Shown here piece by piece: positions 11,371-23,564 of a stretch of DNA of 64,000 nucleotides. The stretch is from Tetragonia tetragonoides. Its lineage: Eukaryota > Streptophyta > Magnoliopsida > Caryophyllales > Aizoaceae. The stretch spans positions 38,523,691 through 38,587,690 of the forward strand of contig CM076148.1 in NCBI GenBank assembly GCA_038025085.1, given 5' to 3'. Made by a program: the position numbers and the translations under genes. A model generated the notes under the pieces. It searched no databases. It was given only the letters and a program-made list of their open reading frames with translations, and was not told where the DNA came from. Within the stretch, counting starts at the first letter, position 1. Each line of letters opens with the position of its first letter.

Positions 11371-14081
11371 ATGTCTGACACCGAAGAGCACCAATTCGAA
11401 TCGAAAGCTGATGCTGGAGCCTCCAAAACTTACCCTCAGCAAGCTGGTACTATTCGCAAAGGTGGTCACGTTGTCATCAAGAATCGCCCTTGCAAGGTTT
11501 CCCACTTCTTAAATTTAATTTAATTTCGTTTTGATCTGGGTCGATGTTTAGGGTTTTGCCAAAATAATTTAATTGATAAATTGAATGATGATTTTGTTTT
11601 TTTGTTGTGATATATGATGCTAAAAGGTGCATAATTTACTAATTTAGTGGCATATAGTACTTGTTTAGTGGCAAGCAGGGTTTCCTTTGTTGTTGGACAT
11701 GTTTGATTTGTCTTGGACAAAAACAAGCAGTTGCGTTTTTTTTTTTTGTAGTTTATAGTAATGATACTGGAATTTTTTCCTGATTTTGATGGTAATTGAT
11801 TAGGAAGATACCACGTGATTAACAACACGTGCGACGGTGTGGGTATGGATCTGTTGCAGATGTGGTGGAATGCTTTGTAGTTAAAGCAACTGGAGTTAAA
11901 CGAGTTATAAGTAGCAAAATTGGATCTTTGTGGTGTAATAGTTGCCTTCTTTTGAAGGTTATATTTGATGTTGAATTTTCATGATTTTGATTGTAACTGA
12001 TTAGGAGATACCACGTGATTTAACAACACGTGAAAGTGCAGATCTGAAGCACATGTGGAGGAATGTTTTTTTAGTTGAAGCAACTGGGCTAAGAGTTAAT
12101 TAGCAAAATCGGATCTTTGTGGTGTCATGTTTAATTTAGAAAGATCAAGGTGTCAGATGAGTTCCATGGTAGTTGTTATTGATATTGACTGTTAACAGTA
12201 CTATTGAACCGACAATGATATTATCTGGAAGTAAAGGAACTGCGTTTTGGGGGAGGGTGGAATGAGTGTTTTGTTGCCGTAGTCATAAACAGAGAGTACT
12301 TATCAAATTACTTAATGAAACACTCTAGCTCGATTGTACTCTGAGTAAACTAGCGATTAAGTAAAGTATCCATGCAATCGGTTCCATGTCTTTGTTTGGT
12401 GGATATTGGATTTCTTCACTAATATAGAGTGCAAGTTCAAAGTGATAAGTATTCTGCAAAATAATTTTGAATCAATTTTTTTCCTGGAAGGGTCGGAGAT
12501 TTGTCCCTACAAATATATTATGTATTTTGATAAGTTTGTACACTTGAAAAGGTCACATTTTGGTATTTCTGAATAAGTGACTAAGTTATCGCTGGGGCAG
12601 TGGTGAATTGGAAATGTTTCAAATGTGCTGTTCTTTTGGACAAAGCTTAAGATAAGGTAGTTGGTTGGAAAAAGGTATCATTATTTTTATGGTGGTTATG
12701 TAGTGATCCACTTTTTCTCCTTTGTAGATTTAAAATATATGTACCACCACCTACCAGAAAAACAAAAAGAAAATAGAAAAAAGAGAGTCGGAGGAGTGAG
12801 GATCATTTAATGGGTTGTGATACGTTTTTCCTTTTTTAGGTGGTTGGGTGGGTGGGGGGACAAATCCAAGTGTTCACGAAGCTGGCTGTTCCGTGATGAT
12901 TCATAATGTGCAGTAATACTAGTTATATTATGTTATAACCAAGTGGTGTCCCGTGCAACTACTTAGCTATATGTAAATCTGCTAGTAAGAGATGGTGAAG
13001 ATGATATCTCTACATTGTTTAGTTTTTGGCAGCATTAATAAAGGTCACAATCTCGTGTGGAGTTGTTATAACCTCCGTGTTGTCAAAACTGGCCAAATTT
13101 AAACTTCGTGAAAGTCGTTCTTAAGATTTTAAGCTAGCTTCAAAATGAATGTTTGTTGCACCAACCAATTTATGATGATTACTCAAAGCGAAATTTCTCA
13201 AAATGACTTCATCTTGTTGTGACAGGTTGTGGAAGTTTCGACTTCTAAGACTGGCAAGCACGGCCATGCTAAGTGTCACTTTGTTGCTATTGACATCTTC
13301 ACCGGAAAGAAGCTCGAGGATATTGTCCCGTCTTCCCACAATTGTGATGTATGGTCTCTTTTAATATCATTGTTTTTTCACGCCTTCTCTTTGTAGAATA
13401 TTTTCCCTTTCTTTGAGGTCTGATGTATGTTAAAATTGGTTGCAGGTTCCACACGTCAATCGTACTGATTACCAGCTCATTGATATCTCTGAGGATGACT
13501 TTGTAAGTTCAAACCTTATTTCAATGGTGAAATTGTTTGTTTGTCAAGTTTGAGCTTTAATTGTTGTCTATTTTCTGACACAAATAATATTTTATTTTTC
13601 AGGTTAGCCTGCTGACTGAGAGTGGAGGCACTAAGGATGACTTGAGGCTGCCAACCGATGAAAGTCTGCTTAAGCAGGTATGATTTACAACATTTTGTTA
13701 GTCACTCTTGTTTTTAAGTTTGGACCTCATCACAAAACTCATGGTTTGAGCTTGCAGCGCATATGTTAAGTTTCATTGATAAGTTTGAAACTCCAGGCAC
13801 TTGCTTAGTTTGCAACTTAGCATTATAAGGGTGCGAACGATTTCAGATTGCTATAACTTTTTAAACTAAAATGAACCACGTGCATAAATTTGTAAATGAT
13901 CATTCTGAATGAGGTCTTCAACTTGTAATTTCTAGAAACTGGGTCAGTTAGTAATGCTGTATTGCTTTATGTATCACAGATCAAGGATGGCTTTGCTGAG
14001 GGGAAAGACCTGATTGTGAGTGTGATGTCTGCCATGGGAGAGGAACAGATCTGCGGACTCAAGGACATTGGACCCAAGTAG
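11371..14081 (+). CDS. EIF5A: Eukaryotic translation initiation factor 5A
   Basis: Five exons join to 160 aa: 11371-11496, 13226-13348, 13446-13502, 13603-13677 and 13980-14081 (TAG at 14079). All junctions are GT-AG and phase 0. The product starts [20 protein letters not shown] and has the family landmarks: [26 protein letters not shown] with K53 as the lysine expected to become hypusine, [20 protein letters not shown], and a C-terminal OB-fold part ending GLKDIGPK. eIF5A binds the ribosome and relieves stalling during elongation and termination; deoxyhypusine synthase and hydroxylase act on the lysine. Length matches plant members (about 159-160 aa). The 1.73-kb first intron holds a duplicated block with paired CACGTG motifs. 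The gene is tail-to-tail with IPK. Confidence 0.97.
11770..12135 (+). repeat. Duplicated block with paired CACGTG motifs, eIF5A intron 1
   Basis: Copy 1 (about 11770-11943) and copy 2 (about 11973-12135) share GATTTTGATGGTAATTGATT-like starts, GATACCACGTGATT, AACAACACGTG, AGCAACTGG and GGATCTTTGTGGTGT. Each copy has two CACGTG sites: 11812-11817 and 11826-11831, then 12012-12017 and 12027-12032. CACGTG is the core of the plant G-box bound by bHLH and bZIP factors. First introns of highly expressed plant genes often carry enhancers, so a regulatory role is possible but not shown. Confidence 0.65.
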
Positions 14082-15299
14082 ATGGTCTCTGATCGTTGCC
14101 TGAGGCATTAAAAATATGATATATCTTGATATAGCTTACTGATTTTATGGGTTTGAGAAACATGCTAAAGAAAAACTTCTCACGGGCTATATGTTGCCCT
14201 CCTCTTTGTAAGCGTAACCTTGATGTCCTGTTGTCCACTGTTTATCATCAAATTCATGTTCCTTGTTGCACATTTATCGTGTTTCTATGGTGTTATGTTG
14301 ATATAATTTGTGTCATTCTTGGTTCTCTGGCTTTGCCTGCCACCCCACTTGTATCACTTGCATAGTTGTATTACTTTTGGGTGTACAAAGGTGTACATAC
14401 GTTTGGTTAAGTCAATGGGGTTCCTTCTCTCATGTATTAAGCTGAGCATGATGGAAGGTTGGTAGGGTTTTGAAGGGATGGATGTTCCAAAATGATGGGT
14501 TTCCGTCGAACGACCCAAGTATTAATGATCAAAAGTCTGATATACCAGGTGGTGGTGTTTGTTATTGGTAAACATATGCGTTTGTGTCTAGTTGGATGTA
14601 AAGTTGTTGAGCATCGAGGGGAAGGCAATTTTCATCCTTACAAAAGTGTGTTCCTGCAAGTTTCTGTCTAGAAAGCAGTTTAGGTCTTCTTCAACATACT
14701 AAGTTAAGGTCACCTCAATGTCAGATAAGTTAATTTAAGTTAAAGGAAAGAGTTAGTTCAGAAAAATTCAGTCGAAAAGAGCACACCCTAAATCATCTGC
14801 ACAGCCTCTTTAAATTTTCAGTTACATAATGAATTTCACATAAGTGGATGAAAACTTGAGAATTTATCTATCTGCAAACCTAGAGGATGTCATCAGAGGA
14901 TTTAACACTCAAGAGTGTTGATCAAAAGAAAATATACATCAGTAACTGGGTTTCAAGTATCATCAAGGCAAAATGCGAACTTAGTATTCCACCAAAATAC
15001 CGCACCTGAATATTCTTCGATCTGTGTTATGTTTTTAGTAGAAAGCATGCAGTTCTTGATGTTACAAAATGACACAGCATACAAAGGGGAGTTACCTCAA
15101 CTCAACAATGGCAAATCTACCAGTTCTAATAACAGAATCCTCAAGCAACCCTTTGATTTGGCATCACTGCTTACTGCAGATAGCGAAATAGATATACTTT
15201 TCCTGTCCTTTGATTTGGCATCACTGCTTACTGCAGATAGCGGATTAGATATAGTTTTCCTGTCCCTGTCTCTGAATCAGATCATATCATGGATTGTAA
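14082..15299. other. Shared 3' region between eIF5A and IPK
   Basis: The two convergent genes are separated by about 1.2 kb that should hold both 3' UTRs. Open frames here have no recognisable motifs. The only structure seen is the 57-bp tandem duplication at 15150-15263. Confidence 0.5.
15150..15263. repeat. 57-bp tandem duplication downstream of IPK
   Basis: Two adjacent units (15150-15206 and 15207-15263) start CCTTTGATTTGGCATCACTG and end TTTTCCTGT. They differ at only a few positions (for example GCGAAATAG against GCGGATTAG), so the event is recent. The repeat lies 37 bp beyond the IPK stop codon, inside its likely 3' UTR. Confidence 0.9.
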
Positions 15300-18200
15300 C
15301 TATTTTCTCATGAAACGAATGGCTGTACCAAGCCAGTCATCAGGAAGCTGGCTTTTTATCTCACCCTTCAAGGCCTTCACGGAATGATCTGTGGCGGCCT
15401 GCATCAAGGAAAAGCAAATTCAGAAGTTAATAGACGCAATGTGGAGATGAGGAAAACAAGGAGCAGCCAATAAGGCAAACCAGATGCTGAGGCAAAAGAT
15501 TTCTTGCAAGCCTTTTTTTCTTTTTCTTGTTCCCCTTAAAGAAAATCCTATACGATCACTAGGAGCAAACCCGTGGTTACCTTCACAATGTATACATCAA
15601 TTCCAAGTTTTGCAATAGCTGCAGCTTCGGAAATCTTGGTCACCATACCACCAGTCGTGTCATGAGCAGCTACAGTTATCTCAACTGTTGATGACAAATT
15701 GACAACGCAGAGACTTGAATCAAACCAGTATGTCTTTAGAAACAGCTACTGTCAGACATGTATCTATAAGACTATAACTCACTTTAATTTGTTGATCCCG
15801 AAGGCATTTCCAAATAAGCTTTCAATTTAGAAATCTTTCTAAGTCAGAAGAACAACTATCATACAGTCCTTACATTTGACTTCGGATAGAACGATCTTGC
15901 AGAAACAAAATCATATACCTGTAATGGACAGAATCCGTAAACTTGATAACCCATGTCTATGGTTTAAATTTTCTACTATTTTGAATGAGAACTTGTTGTC
16001 TATTGGACACTGAGGCATATTCTTGTAAGCCGGGGGGGGGGGGGGGGATGGAGGAGACTAGACCCGAGGGACTTGTCTGCTATAGAAGCAAAAGTTCAAG
16101 AAGAAAATCCCAAGAACAATCATATCTGAATGAAATTTCAACTGTCTTTCAACTCAATTGAATGGAACCCTATATGGAGATGTGATGGTAGAGTTAACTT
16201 TATCAAGACAAAAGAATTAGCTTTTGTATTTCACTTCTCTGACATATTGAACATCTTATCGAATTGCTTCACTCACTAAAACATTATGCACATAGATGCA
16301 GTACGAGGATTTCAGGCTTCGCTGAGAACAGGATTTGAATTATCTCAAATAATACTAGTTAATACGCATTGCTAAAAGTGGTCTAAGCAGAGGCATTGTT
16401 GGGAAAATAGTGTTAGCTCACATGCTTCTAACCATCACTTTGGGGGAAAGTTATGAGGCACTGGCCGTTGGGTGACACCACGTCTAGTCTAAGGCTTAGG
16501 TTTCCATTGGGTTAGGCTTTGTCCTTACCAATCAGCTATTCACCTGAGGCCTTCCTTCCCACCCATCCCCCCCACCCCCCCTCTCCCGCGAGAAAAGAAT
16601 AAAAGTTAATGAGTCAACGCTCAAACCCATCATGCAATGTTTTTTTTTAATTTGTCTTTCAGCAGCATGGGGTTAGGTAAATGAACCATAATACTTACCT
16701 TCCTTATTCATAGTTTCCGGGGCAGGATCCAGAACACTCCAGTTTCCATCTTCATCAACAGCTGATACAAATACGAATGAATTATTCTGACTATTGTAAG
16801 TAACTGAACTCAGAAGAGTCACTTTTTTAGATTGATAAACAGCACAAAACCGTGTTAATAGGTTGCTTACCTATTTCCCTTAACAATATTGCTTCTGGCT
16901 CCGATGGAGGACGGTCATACACACCAAATACATCTGTCTTCAAAAATGATTGCCTGGAAAACATCTTTAAATTGCTGTTGGAGACTATTAAAATCAGTCT
17001 GTTGTTTACCCTTGATTGTCTAGGTATTGGGCTTCTAGTTCACATCCAAAACGAGGCAGACAACAGTGAATTAGACTTTGATTTGCCCTCTTATTATTTG
17101 GAGCTACAAAAATTACCCATTGTGTGACTCTTTCAACTTCACAAAACATACCAACATTCTTTTCCACATGGGAAGAACCTTGTTCAAAACTGATAGCTCC
17201 TCCCCCCTCCCCACCCCACAAGGATATTGTAGAAAGTTTTGTCATACCTTGAATGATATATTACAAGTATGTGTGCACTTTCTGATAAACTACTTAGCGA
17301 AAGGATACAAGAAAGACGACATATTCAGGCTTCAATAGCTCTGCGAGATGCCGTATAATAACATCCCCACTCAAAATGGTACAACCCTGTTAAAATAAGT
17401 GAGCACATGCACTTGCACATTACTTTATCTGGTATATGGATCAATATTCAAGAAAAGAATAATGAATATGGTCTATATTGACAAAGAAACTAGCTAGATG
17501 AAGGCAAACCAGTGAGTGATCAAGCACTGCATCCCCATGCAAGACCTAAAACACAAACAAGATACAATCAATGCTGCACAATATGGCTTCCCTTGAGGGA
17601 TACAGTATTTTTCTACAGCAATAAAAGAGCGTAGAACTAATTTTCAAAAAAATAAAAGAACATAGAACTGACTACAGGTAAAATTATCACATTGGCGAAA
17701 GTTGAATATATAAAAGGTAGATTCTTGGTCTTATAAGACTGTTTCTTCATGTGGAGGGGGCCGTATTTATGATACAATTAGGATAAATAACAAACATGTT
17801 GAACTTACTATTGAGATTTAAATTTTGGTCACTAGCTATGATCACAAATCAAAATATATCCACCACTGCACTACTATGATAGAATTAATTTTCAAGAAAA
17901 TAAAAAGAGCATAGAACTGACTACAGGTAGAATTATCATACAAGCAAACCTCCTCCTAGGGTTTAGGAAAAGTGAGCATAAGGACTGATGAACAACGACA
18001 TCATCATTATGTAACTACATTCCCATCGCTTGAAGCTCGATAACCTTCACCAAAGCTTATATCATAAGTATGTAATAACAACCGCACCATTTATCACAAC
18101 AGAATACAAGTATACAAACAATAAAATAAAAACTACCCAACTTCTCAACTGAATAATACCCTTCAACAATCCTCCCTTAAAGTAGTTATTAGACACTTCT

Positions 18201-21200
18201 TCTAAGTTCTAATACATTCAACATAAAGAAGGCCATCAGACAAACTCATGTGATAAATGCCTTTTCAGATTTAACTATGCCCCAAATTTCAGGTTGTACA
18301 AAAAATGTACATCTTCTAAAATCCAACACAGAACTATCCAAATTCTCAACTGAATAATAGCCTTCAATAATCCTCTCCTAAAGTAGTTATTAGACACCTC
18401 TTCTAGCACATTCAATATGAAGAAGGCCATGAGACAAACCCATGTCACAAATGCCTTTTCAGGTTTAACTATGCCCCAAATTTCTAGTTCTTGTAAAAAG
18501 AAAGTACATCATCTAAAATCCAACACAGATATTTATACATATGCAAGTATGATATTGGGAAGATTTAGATATTTAGCTCACTAAGTATTGAGGACATTGG
18601 GCGTACAGGGATGAAACCGGAGTCAATAGCTTTAGCCACGGTGGAGATATCAGCAGACGCAACCTGCAATATGATAGTAATTACGTCACGATAGGTATTT
18701 GGAGTACTTACATAGGAATTTGCTGTTAGAAGTAATTCAGTTTAAGGACAAGAATGATAGAATAGGCATTAACATTTCTTTGATGTGTTGTCCACCCACA
18801 TGGAAATGGAGACATTCCGATTGAAGGGATACCCTCTGCAAAAGAAGAAAACTGTCAGAAGATATCATAGCATTTCATTTTGCACTCCTGAAAAAATGAT
18901 GCTGTAATAGGCTTCAAAGAAAGGGGGGGACAGACACAGGATTTATACAGTGACCTGATCTTTTAAGAAGGGTTACACTGTCTTAATCATGAGAAACTAC
19001 CTAGCTAACCCAAATCAAAATGGAAAAAACTGTATTTAACTGAGACATCGGAAATCAAATCTATAGGATCCCAACATGTAGAACTGAACTGTTGTTCTAT
19101 GACACTTAAAGCAGTAAACTTCAAGGACTACAGGTGACGATCTCAAGATCCATATGATTGACAAGAAGGTGAATTTCATAGACTGGTCGGACACTAAAGG
19201 CTAAACAGAAATTTACTTTGAACATACAGAACATCTTTCCCTGATAACCATCCTACATCATTCCATTCCCAACAAAAAAAGATACGGAGAAGATAATATA
19301 GGTCAATAAGGTGACTAATTAGCTAGAAGTCTAGAACTCATTGCTATACTTTGAATTGCAGGAACACAATTTTCAAACAATCCAGAAAACTACTTGCACC
19401 CTATTTCCAATGTACCTCGGGCAAGTGCCCTCACAATTTCCAGATTAAGTGATGTCACCTGCAAAAACGAAAAAAGCCGTCAATGTCAATCATGAACAAG
19501 AGAAAACATTAATGAGGAGAGCTTGCAGCATCTCAGAAAGAAAACATAAGCACAGTTGACACAAAGGGAACTTTTAACTTTACTGAGCTTTAAATGATGC
19601 TCCTTAAACCAGTCAAGAATGTGGAAACTAGCAAATATAAGGCCATATATTATGTCAGCCCAAGTTCAGGGTAAAACTGGTATTTCTTACTGAAATGCGT
19701 GTAGCAACAAATCCAGCTTTGACAAGAGACTGGTTCAATCCTCCCCGGTGTACCCCTGATTTGCTAGCCTGGAAATGCCCAAATGAGCCTAAAACCAAAG
19801 GTGAGATCATGAGCTTGCTATTGCCATTGTATCTTGTATGTGAAATAATTTCATCGTAATTCATTCTTAGAAGGTCCAAATGTTTTTGATAAAGCAACGA
19901 AAAACTATGTGAAAGCTCTGCGGCTTGTAAAACTAAAAGCATCGGCATTGTTAGTTTGACCAACTTAAGGACCCCTCAACCCCCCAATACCCCTCAAATA
20001 CATAATTTGAAAATCCATAATCACATGCACAACCATGAAATTGTAGATGCAAAATCAAGAAATAAACATTACTACTAATCCAGGTTCAATAACCAATTCA
20101 CATGATTATAAAGAGGATAGGAGTATTTGATTTCTGGTTTGTCCAAGACTCCAAGTTACACCAAAGTGTACAGATTTGTACAAGTTGTCCAAGATTTCCC
20201 AAGAAACACATGATCAATATACGTGGATTTGAGATAACTTTTAGGGATTAGATGCTGTACTTACTTCCTAGTTACTTATTTATGTAATGTAATAATTTTG
20301 AAGTAGCTATTTCGAGTGCATTCGACTGAATCTCACATCTTTTCTTTTCCTCCTCCTTCCGTGCCATTTTATAAAAGGGTGGCGAAAAACCTGCTAAGTT
20401 ATTCCCAACACTTGAGATGGTGCTTCTACTCATACCTCAATTCATCATTTAAAACCCCCTCATCACATACATAACCATAAAAATGTAGATGCAAAATCAA
20501 GAAATAAACATTACAACTAATCCAGGCTCAACTTTTGCAAAACGATCCAGTGTGCCAATTTGTCCTACAATAACAATACCTAGTTCAAGATAATAGATAT
20601 ATAGCTATTAAACCCAAATGCAAAGGATAAAGGTAGATGAAGTAAAAAAAAACCAAGCTTGCCAAGTGAAGTAACTAACCAGCCCCATGAACAACAACAA
20701 AGTTGCTAGAATCCCACATTGGCTGATCCCCAATGTCATCCACATTCACACAAATATCTGGTTGCCCAGGTCTCTTACTCCAATCCATCCCCACAACTTC
20801 ACCAGACATCATTGCTTCCTTCAAGTGTATCGAAACCGTTTTGAGATTTTCTTCATCTATCTTCTCCAGTTCATTCTTGCAAGTTATTGCTGAACCCCCT
20901 AAACTTAGCAACAACATCAAAAGAAAAAAACTCACTGAGTTACCGTCCCATCAGAAAAACCCACATCCTATTTTTTACATTCAATCTACTCTAGACTAAA
21001 TGGTATTTTCCCCCTCAATTTTTTTTTTTGTCAAAACTTGAGCTTTAATAAGTCAATACTCAGTATCAGTAAGTAGCTCACGAATTGTGTCAAACCCAAC
21101 AAAGCTTTTCAATCAAAGAACTGAATACAGAGATTAATGGGCAATAAACTGACAAATTTCCAAGTAATCACTAATAAGAAGCAAAAAAAAACAAAATGAA

Positions 21201-21296
21201 GACATTTCGGGGAGCAGAGAACAAACCGAGCTTGACAATGCAACGGAGGGGTTTGATGAGAGAGATTTGAGATTGCTGCTGATTTTGTTTCTCCAT
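15300..21296 (-). CDS. IPK: Isopentenyl phosphate kinase
   Basis: Twelve exons on the minus strand join in frame to 331 aa: 21296-21227, 20898-20680, 19788-19691, 19458-19416, 18835-18774, 18663-18607, 17545-17510, 17386-17309, 16937-16871, 16761-16699, 15684-15581 and 15398-15300. Every junction is GT-AG. The amino-acid-kinase fold landmarks are present: RCIVKLGGSAIT near residue 20, HGAGSFGHFQ with H101 (the histidine that marks IPKs), KAGFVATRISVTSLNLEIV, VLHGDAV, ILSGDVIIRHLAELLKPEY, FLTDVFGVYDRPPSEPE, AAHDTTGGMVTKISEAA and the C-terminal DDWLGTAIRF. The enzyme phosphorylates isopentenyl phosphate to isopentenyl diphosphate, linking monophosphates back to isoprenoid synthesis; in plants it is cytosolic. 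Length matches Arabidopsis IPK. I chose the ATG at 21296; an in-frame upstream ATG at 21380 would add 28 residues with no family support. Introns hold several local duplications. Confidence 0.95.
16032..16047. repeat. Homopolymer G16 in IPK intron
   Basis: A run of 16 G follows AAGCC inside the intron between IPK exons 10 and 11. It is a G-quadruplex candidate and a likely site of length error in sequencing. Confidence 0.8.
17620..17940. repeat. Pair of short direct repeats in IPK intron 6
   Basis: The block with AATTTTCAAAAAAATAAAAG, CATAGAACTGACTACAGGTA and AATTATCA at about 17637-17690 recurs at 17885-17940 with small changes. The two are about 245 bp apart. Confidence 0.55.
18137..18530. 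repeat. 201-bp tandem duplication in IPK intron 6
   Basis: Unit 1 (about 18137-18337) and unit 2 (about 18338-18530) share CTCAACTGAATAATA, CTAAAGTAGTTATTAGACAC, AAATGCCTTTTCAG, AACTATGCCCCAAATTTC and AAAATCCAACACAG. The period measured from CTCAACT (18144 to 18345) is 201. Divergence is moderate. Confidence 0.85.
20020..20531. repeat. Separated direct repeats in IPK intron 2
   Basis: Copy A (20020-20089) and copy B (20462-20531) share TGTAGATGCAAAATCAAGAA, ATAAACATTAC and ACTAATCCAGG. They are 442 bp apart. Copy B overlaps an open stretch that I considered and rejected as an extra IPK exon. Confidence 0.75.
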
Positions 21297-22733
21297 TGAT
21301 CCTTTGCTAATTCCTGCTCTTGGGTGGGACCAGCTACTATGATTCTCACTCAGCTGGACCCCCTTTTCAAAATTTGACAAACAAGAGGCAAGACAATCTG
21401 AAGATCAATGACTTGTGTTAGTCAAATTTGTGAGTAAGTTGCACTGACGAGGTTTTGGGGAGGTCACACGAAACGAAAGAGATTTGGGAATTCGATATTT
21501 GTTTTTTTTTTTTTTTTTTTTTTTGGGAATGAGTATTTTCTAATCATACTCTTATTATTTTTTTATTTTTTTGACAATGTGTTCCCTACTTCCCTAGATT
21601 TGAATGCACTAGATAGCTACTTTATGTGTCAAATTTTTTTAATCAAATAAGCTTGTCTCAAGCAACTTGTCACCTTTTATTCTAGAGGTCCCAAGTTTAA
21701 GGCTTGACTCTTATTTTTCCAGAGTTGGAGGTAATTTAAGAAATATTATAGCAAGAAATTATTTAAGAAAATTTACAGATCGATTCAACACACAATTGAG
21801 AAATGTTGGAAGATAATTCTCCTAGAACAATGTATGCTCATAGGCTGAAAGCGTGGACCAATTAAAACTTATTATGGGCTAATAAGGCGGGATACATAAA
21901 GTCAAGATAAATCCGCTCTAATATCATGATAAATTTTAATTACTAGGCCTTAATCCAAGTGAGTACATATTAGACAAGTGAGATTATTATTCCAACCCAA
22001 AATCAATTGACAATGAGTAAAACTCACTTACCTATATTCATGCTGATGAAAATCATTAAATTTTTCCATATAGGATACAAACGCACTTTAACACTCACTT
22101 CATGTCCTCTCCCATATGCCCCTAGAACATAGCTATATGCATGTTATTTGGAGGTTCGACTAATTTTCAAACTTCTTTTTAAATTCTCCACTATAATAAA
22201 AGTTATGTTAGTTGTTAGAGATACCATCTCATATTTCTTCCCTACTGGGGTACATCAAATTAAATTGGATTGAGTCTTATACATAGTTCCGTGGGGTTCA
22301 ATAAGTAAGACTAATACCCTTATTAATTAAGGGTATGATTATTGTTTCAATGCTGCTTGAAAAACTAGAGTACATGAATAATGAGCTTTCTTCTGGAGTA
22401 ATAGATTGAGTAGACAACTTGAATTGTTGATGCAATTTCAAGACTAAATGGAAGGCACTACTATGGATAGGGATCGGAGTAATATAGCACCAAAAATAAT
22501 ATAGGGAGTAATATATATAGTCTCTTTATTATTTGCATGGCTCAATTAGGTATTTGTGGTGTGGTGTTGAATAAATGGATGTATTTAGCTTCAATTAAAT
22601 AATGGGCATATGAGTCTCGTCTCTAGTAGGTGTATGAGTTTTGGTTTTATTGGATGTATGAGCTTAGCCTCTCTTCTTATTTCATTTAATAAAATGTAGT
22701 TTTAAGTAGGGAGTAATGTATATGACTATAATG
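21297..22733. other. IPK upstream region
   Basis: This holds the IPK promoter and leader, a T run at 21502-21524, and AT-rich spacer. I see no further gene. An in-frame N-terminal extension of IPK to 21380 is possible but unsupported. Confidence 0.45.
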
Positions 22734-22936
22734 CACTATAACATTTCAGTTTAAATAGGGCGTTTTAAAACGTCCTATTTGGTCAAAATAATGCCCTATT
22801 AGGTTAGGAAGACGTTTTTAAAAATGCCCTTAAGATATTCTATTTATTTCGTTATCTTAGGTTATTAAGACATTTTTTTTAAAACGCCCTATTTAATTCA
22901 CACAAAATACCGTCTTTAATCTCATTTCTTGTAGTG
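22734..22936. mobile_element. CACTA-type MITE
   Basis: The right end reads TTTCTTGTAGTG, the inverse of the CACTACAAGAAA terminus of plant CACTA transposons. The left end reads CACTATAACATTTCAG, a diverged copy. The trinucleotide ATG flanks both ends (22731-22733 and 22937-22939), matching the 3-bp TSD of this superfamily. Sub-terminal repeats TAGGGCGTTTTAAAA and their inverse are present. It is 203 bp long with no coding capacity. Confidence 0.87.
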
Positions 22937-23334
22937 ATGAATGATGATATATCCTTGCATTGTTTATATAGTGAAAACAACCAATTGCAGAAACTCCACT
23001 CCTTGAGGACATGCAACTGGGCAAAAACAGAAGCGCAACCACATTCAGTTCTACTATATCAGTACTTCAGTATATAATTAATGTAATGGCCTACATGATA
23101 GCAACTCAAACTCATGTAATTTGGTCTATTAAATGCCTCTATGAAAAAAAAAAAGTAATGATAGAAGTATAGAACTATTCTGTCATTGGAGTCAACAACA
23201 ATTAATCTGGAATTGAACATGGTCCGCACGAACCTATGCAAACTAACATAATATAAATCGCATCATAATCCATTAGCAAGCAAAGCCAGCTAATCAACGT
23301 GTTTCCTTCCAACCTATCACTTCCTAACTTCTCC

Positions 23335-23564
23335 GTATATAATTAATGCCCTGAAAGGGTAGTGAAGTTGGTCGTAGGGTTAAAATTTCATCACAAAGGT
23401 CATGGTTTCAATTCCCACTAGGCCTCTTTGCTGAGACTATCTACAAGATTTATCTTGTTTGCTTGCCTGATGTGTATGATTTGCAGGCTATTGCATACAT
23501 TCAGGGATTTATCCGGTGCACACTCAAAAAATAGTGGCTGAAGATTCCTCGTATAAAAAAAAAA
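23335..23564 (+). mobile_element. tRNA-derived SINE of a second family
   Basis: An A-box-like GTAGTGAAGTTGGT (23360-23373) and B-box-like GGTTTCAATTCCC (23405-23417) are followed by about 130 bp and an A tail after CCTCGTAT. The 9-mer AACTTCTCC lies before it (23326-23334) and after the tail (23565-23573). The body differs from the 7980 family. The exact 5' end is uncertain because the two flanks also share a weaker ATAATTA similarity. Confidence 0.55.

Noticed and set aside
20530..20580. Extra IPK exon encoding GTLDRFAK-like sequence
   Set aside because: Joining 20680 directly to 19788 already gives the conserved HGAGSFGHF motif; the stretch is part of a duplicated intron block.
21297..21380. 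Upstream in-frame ATG for IPK
   Set aside because: It would add 28 residues with no family counterpart; the ATG at 21296 gives the usual length.
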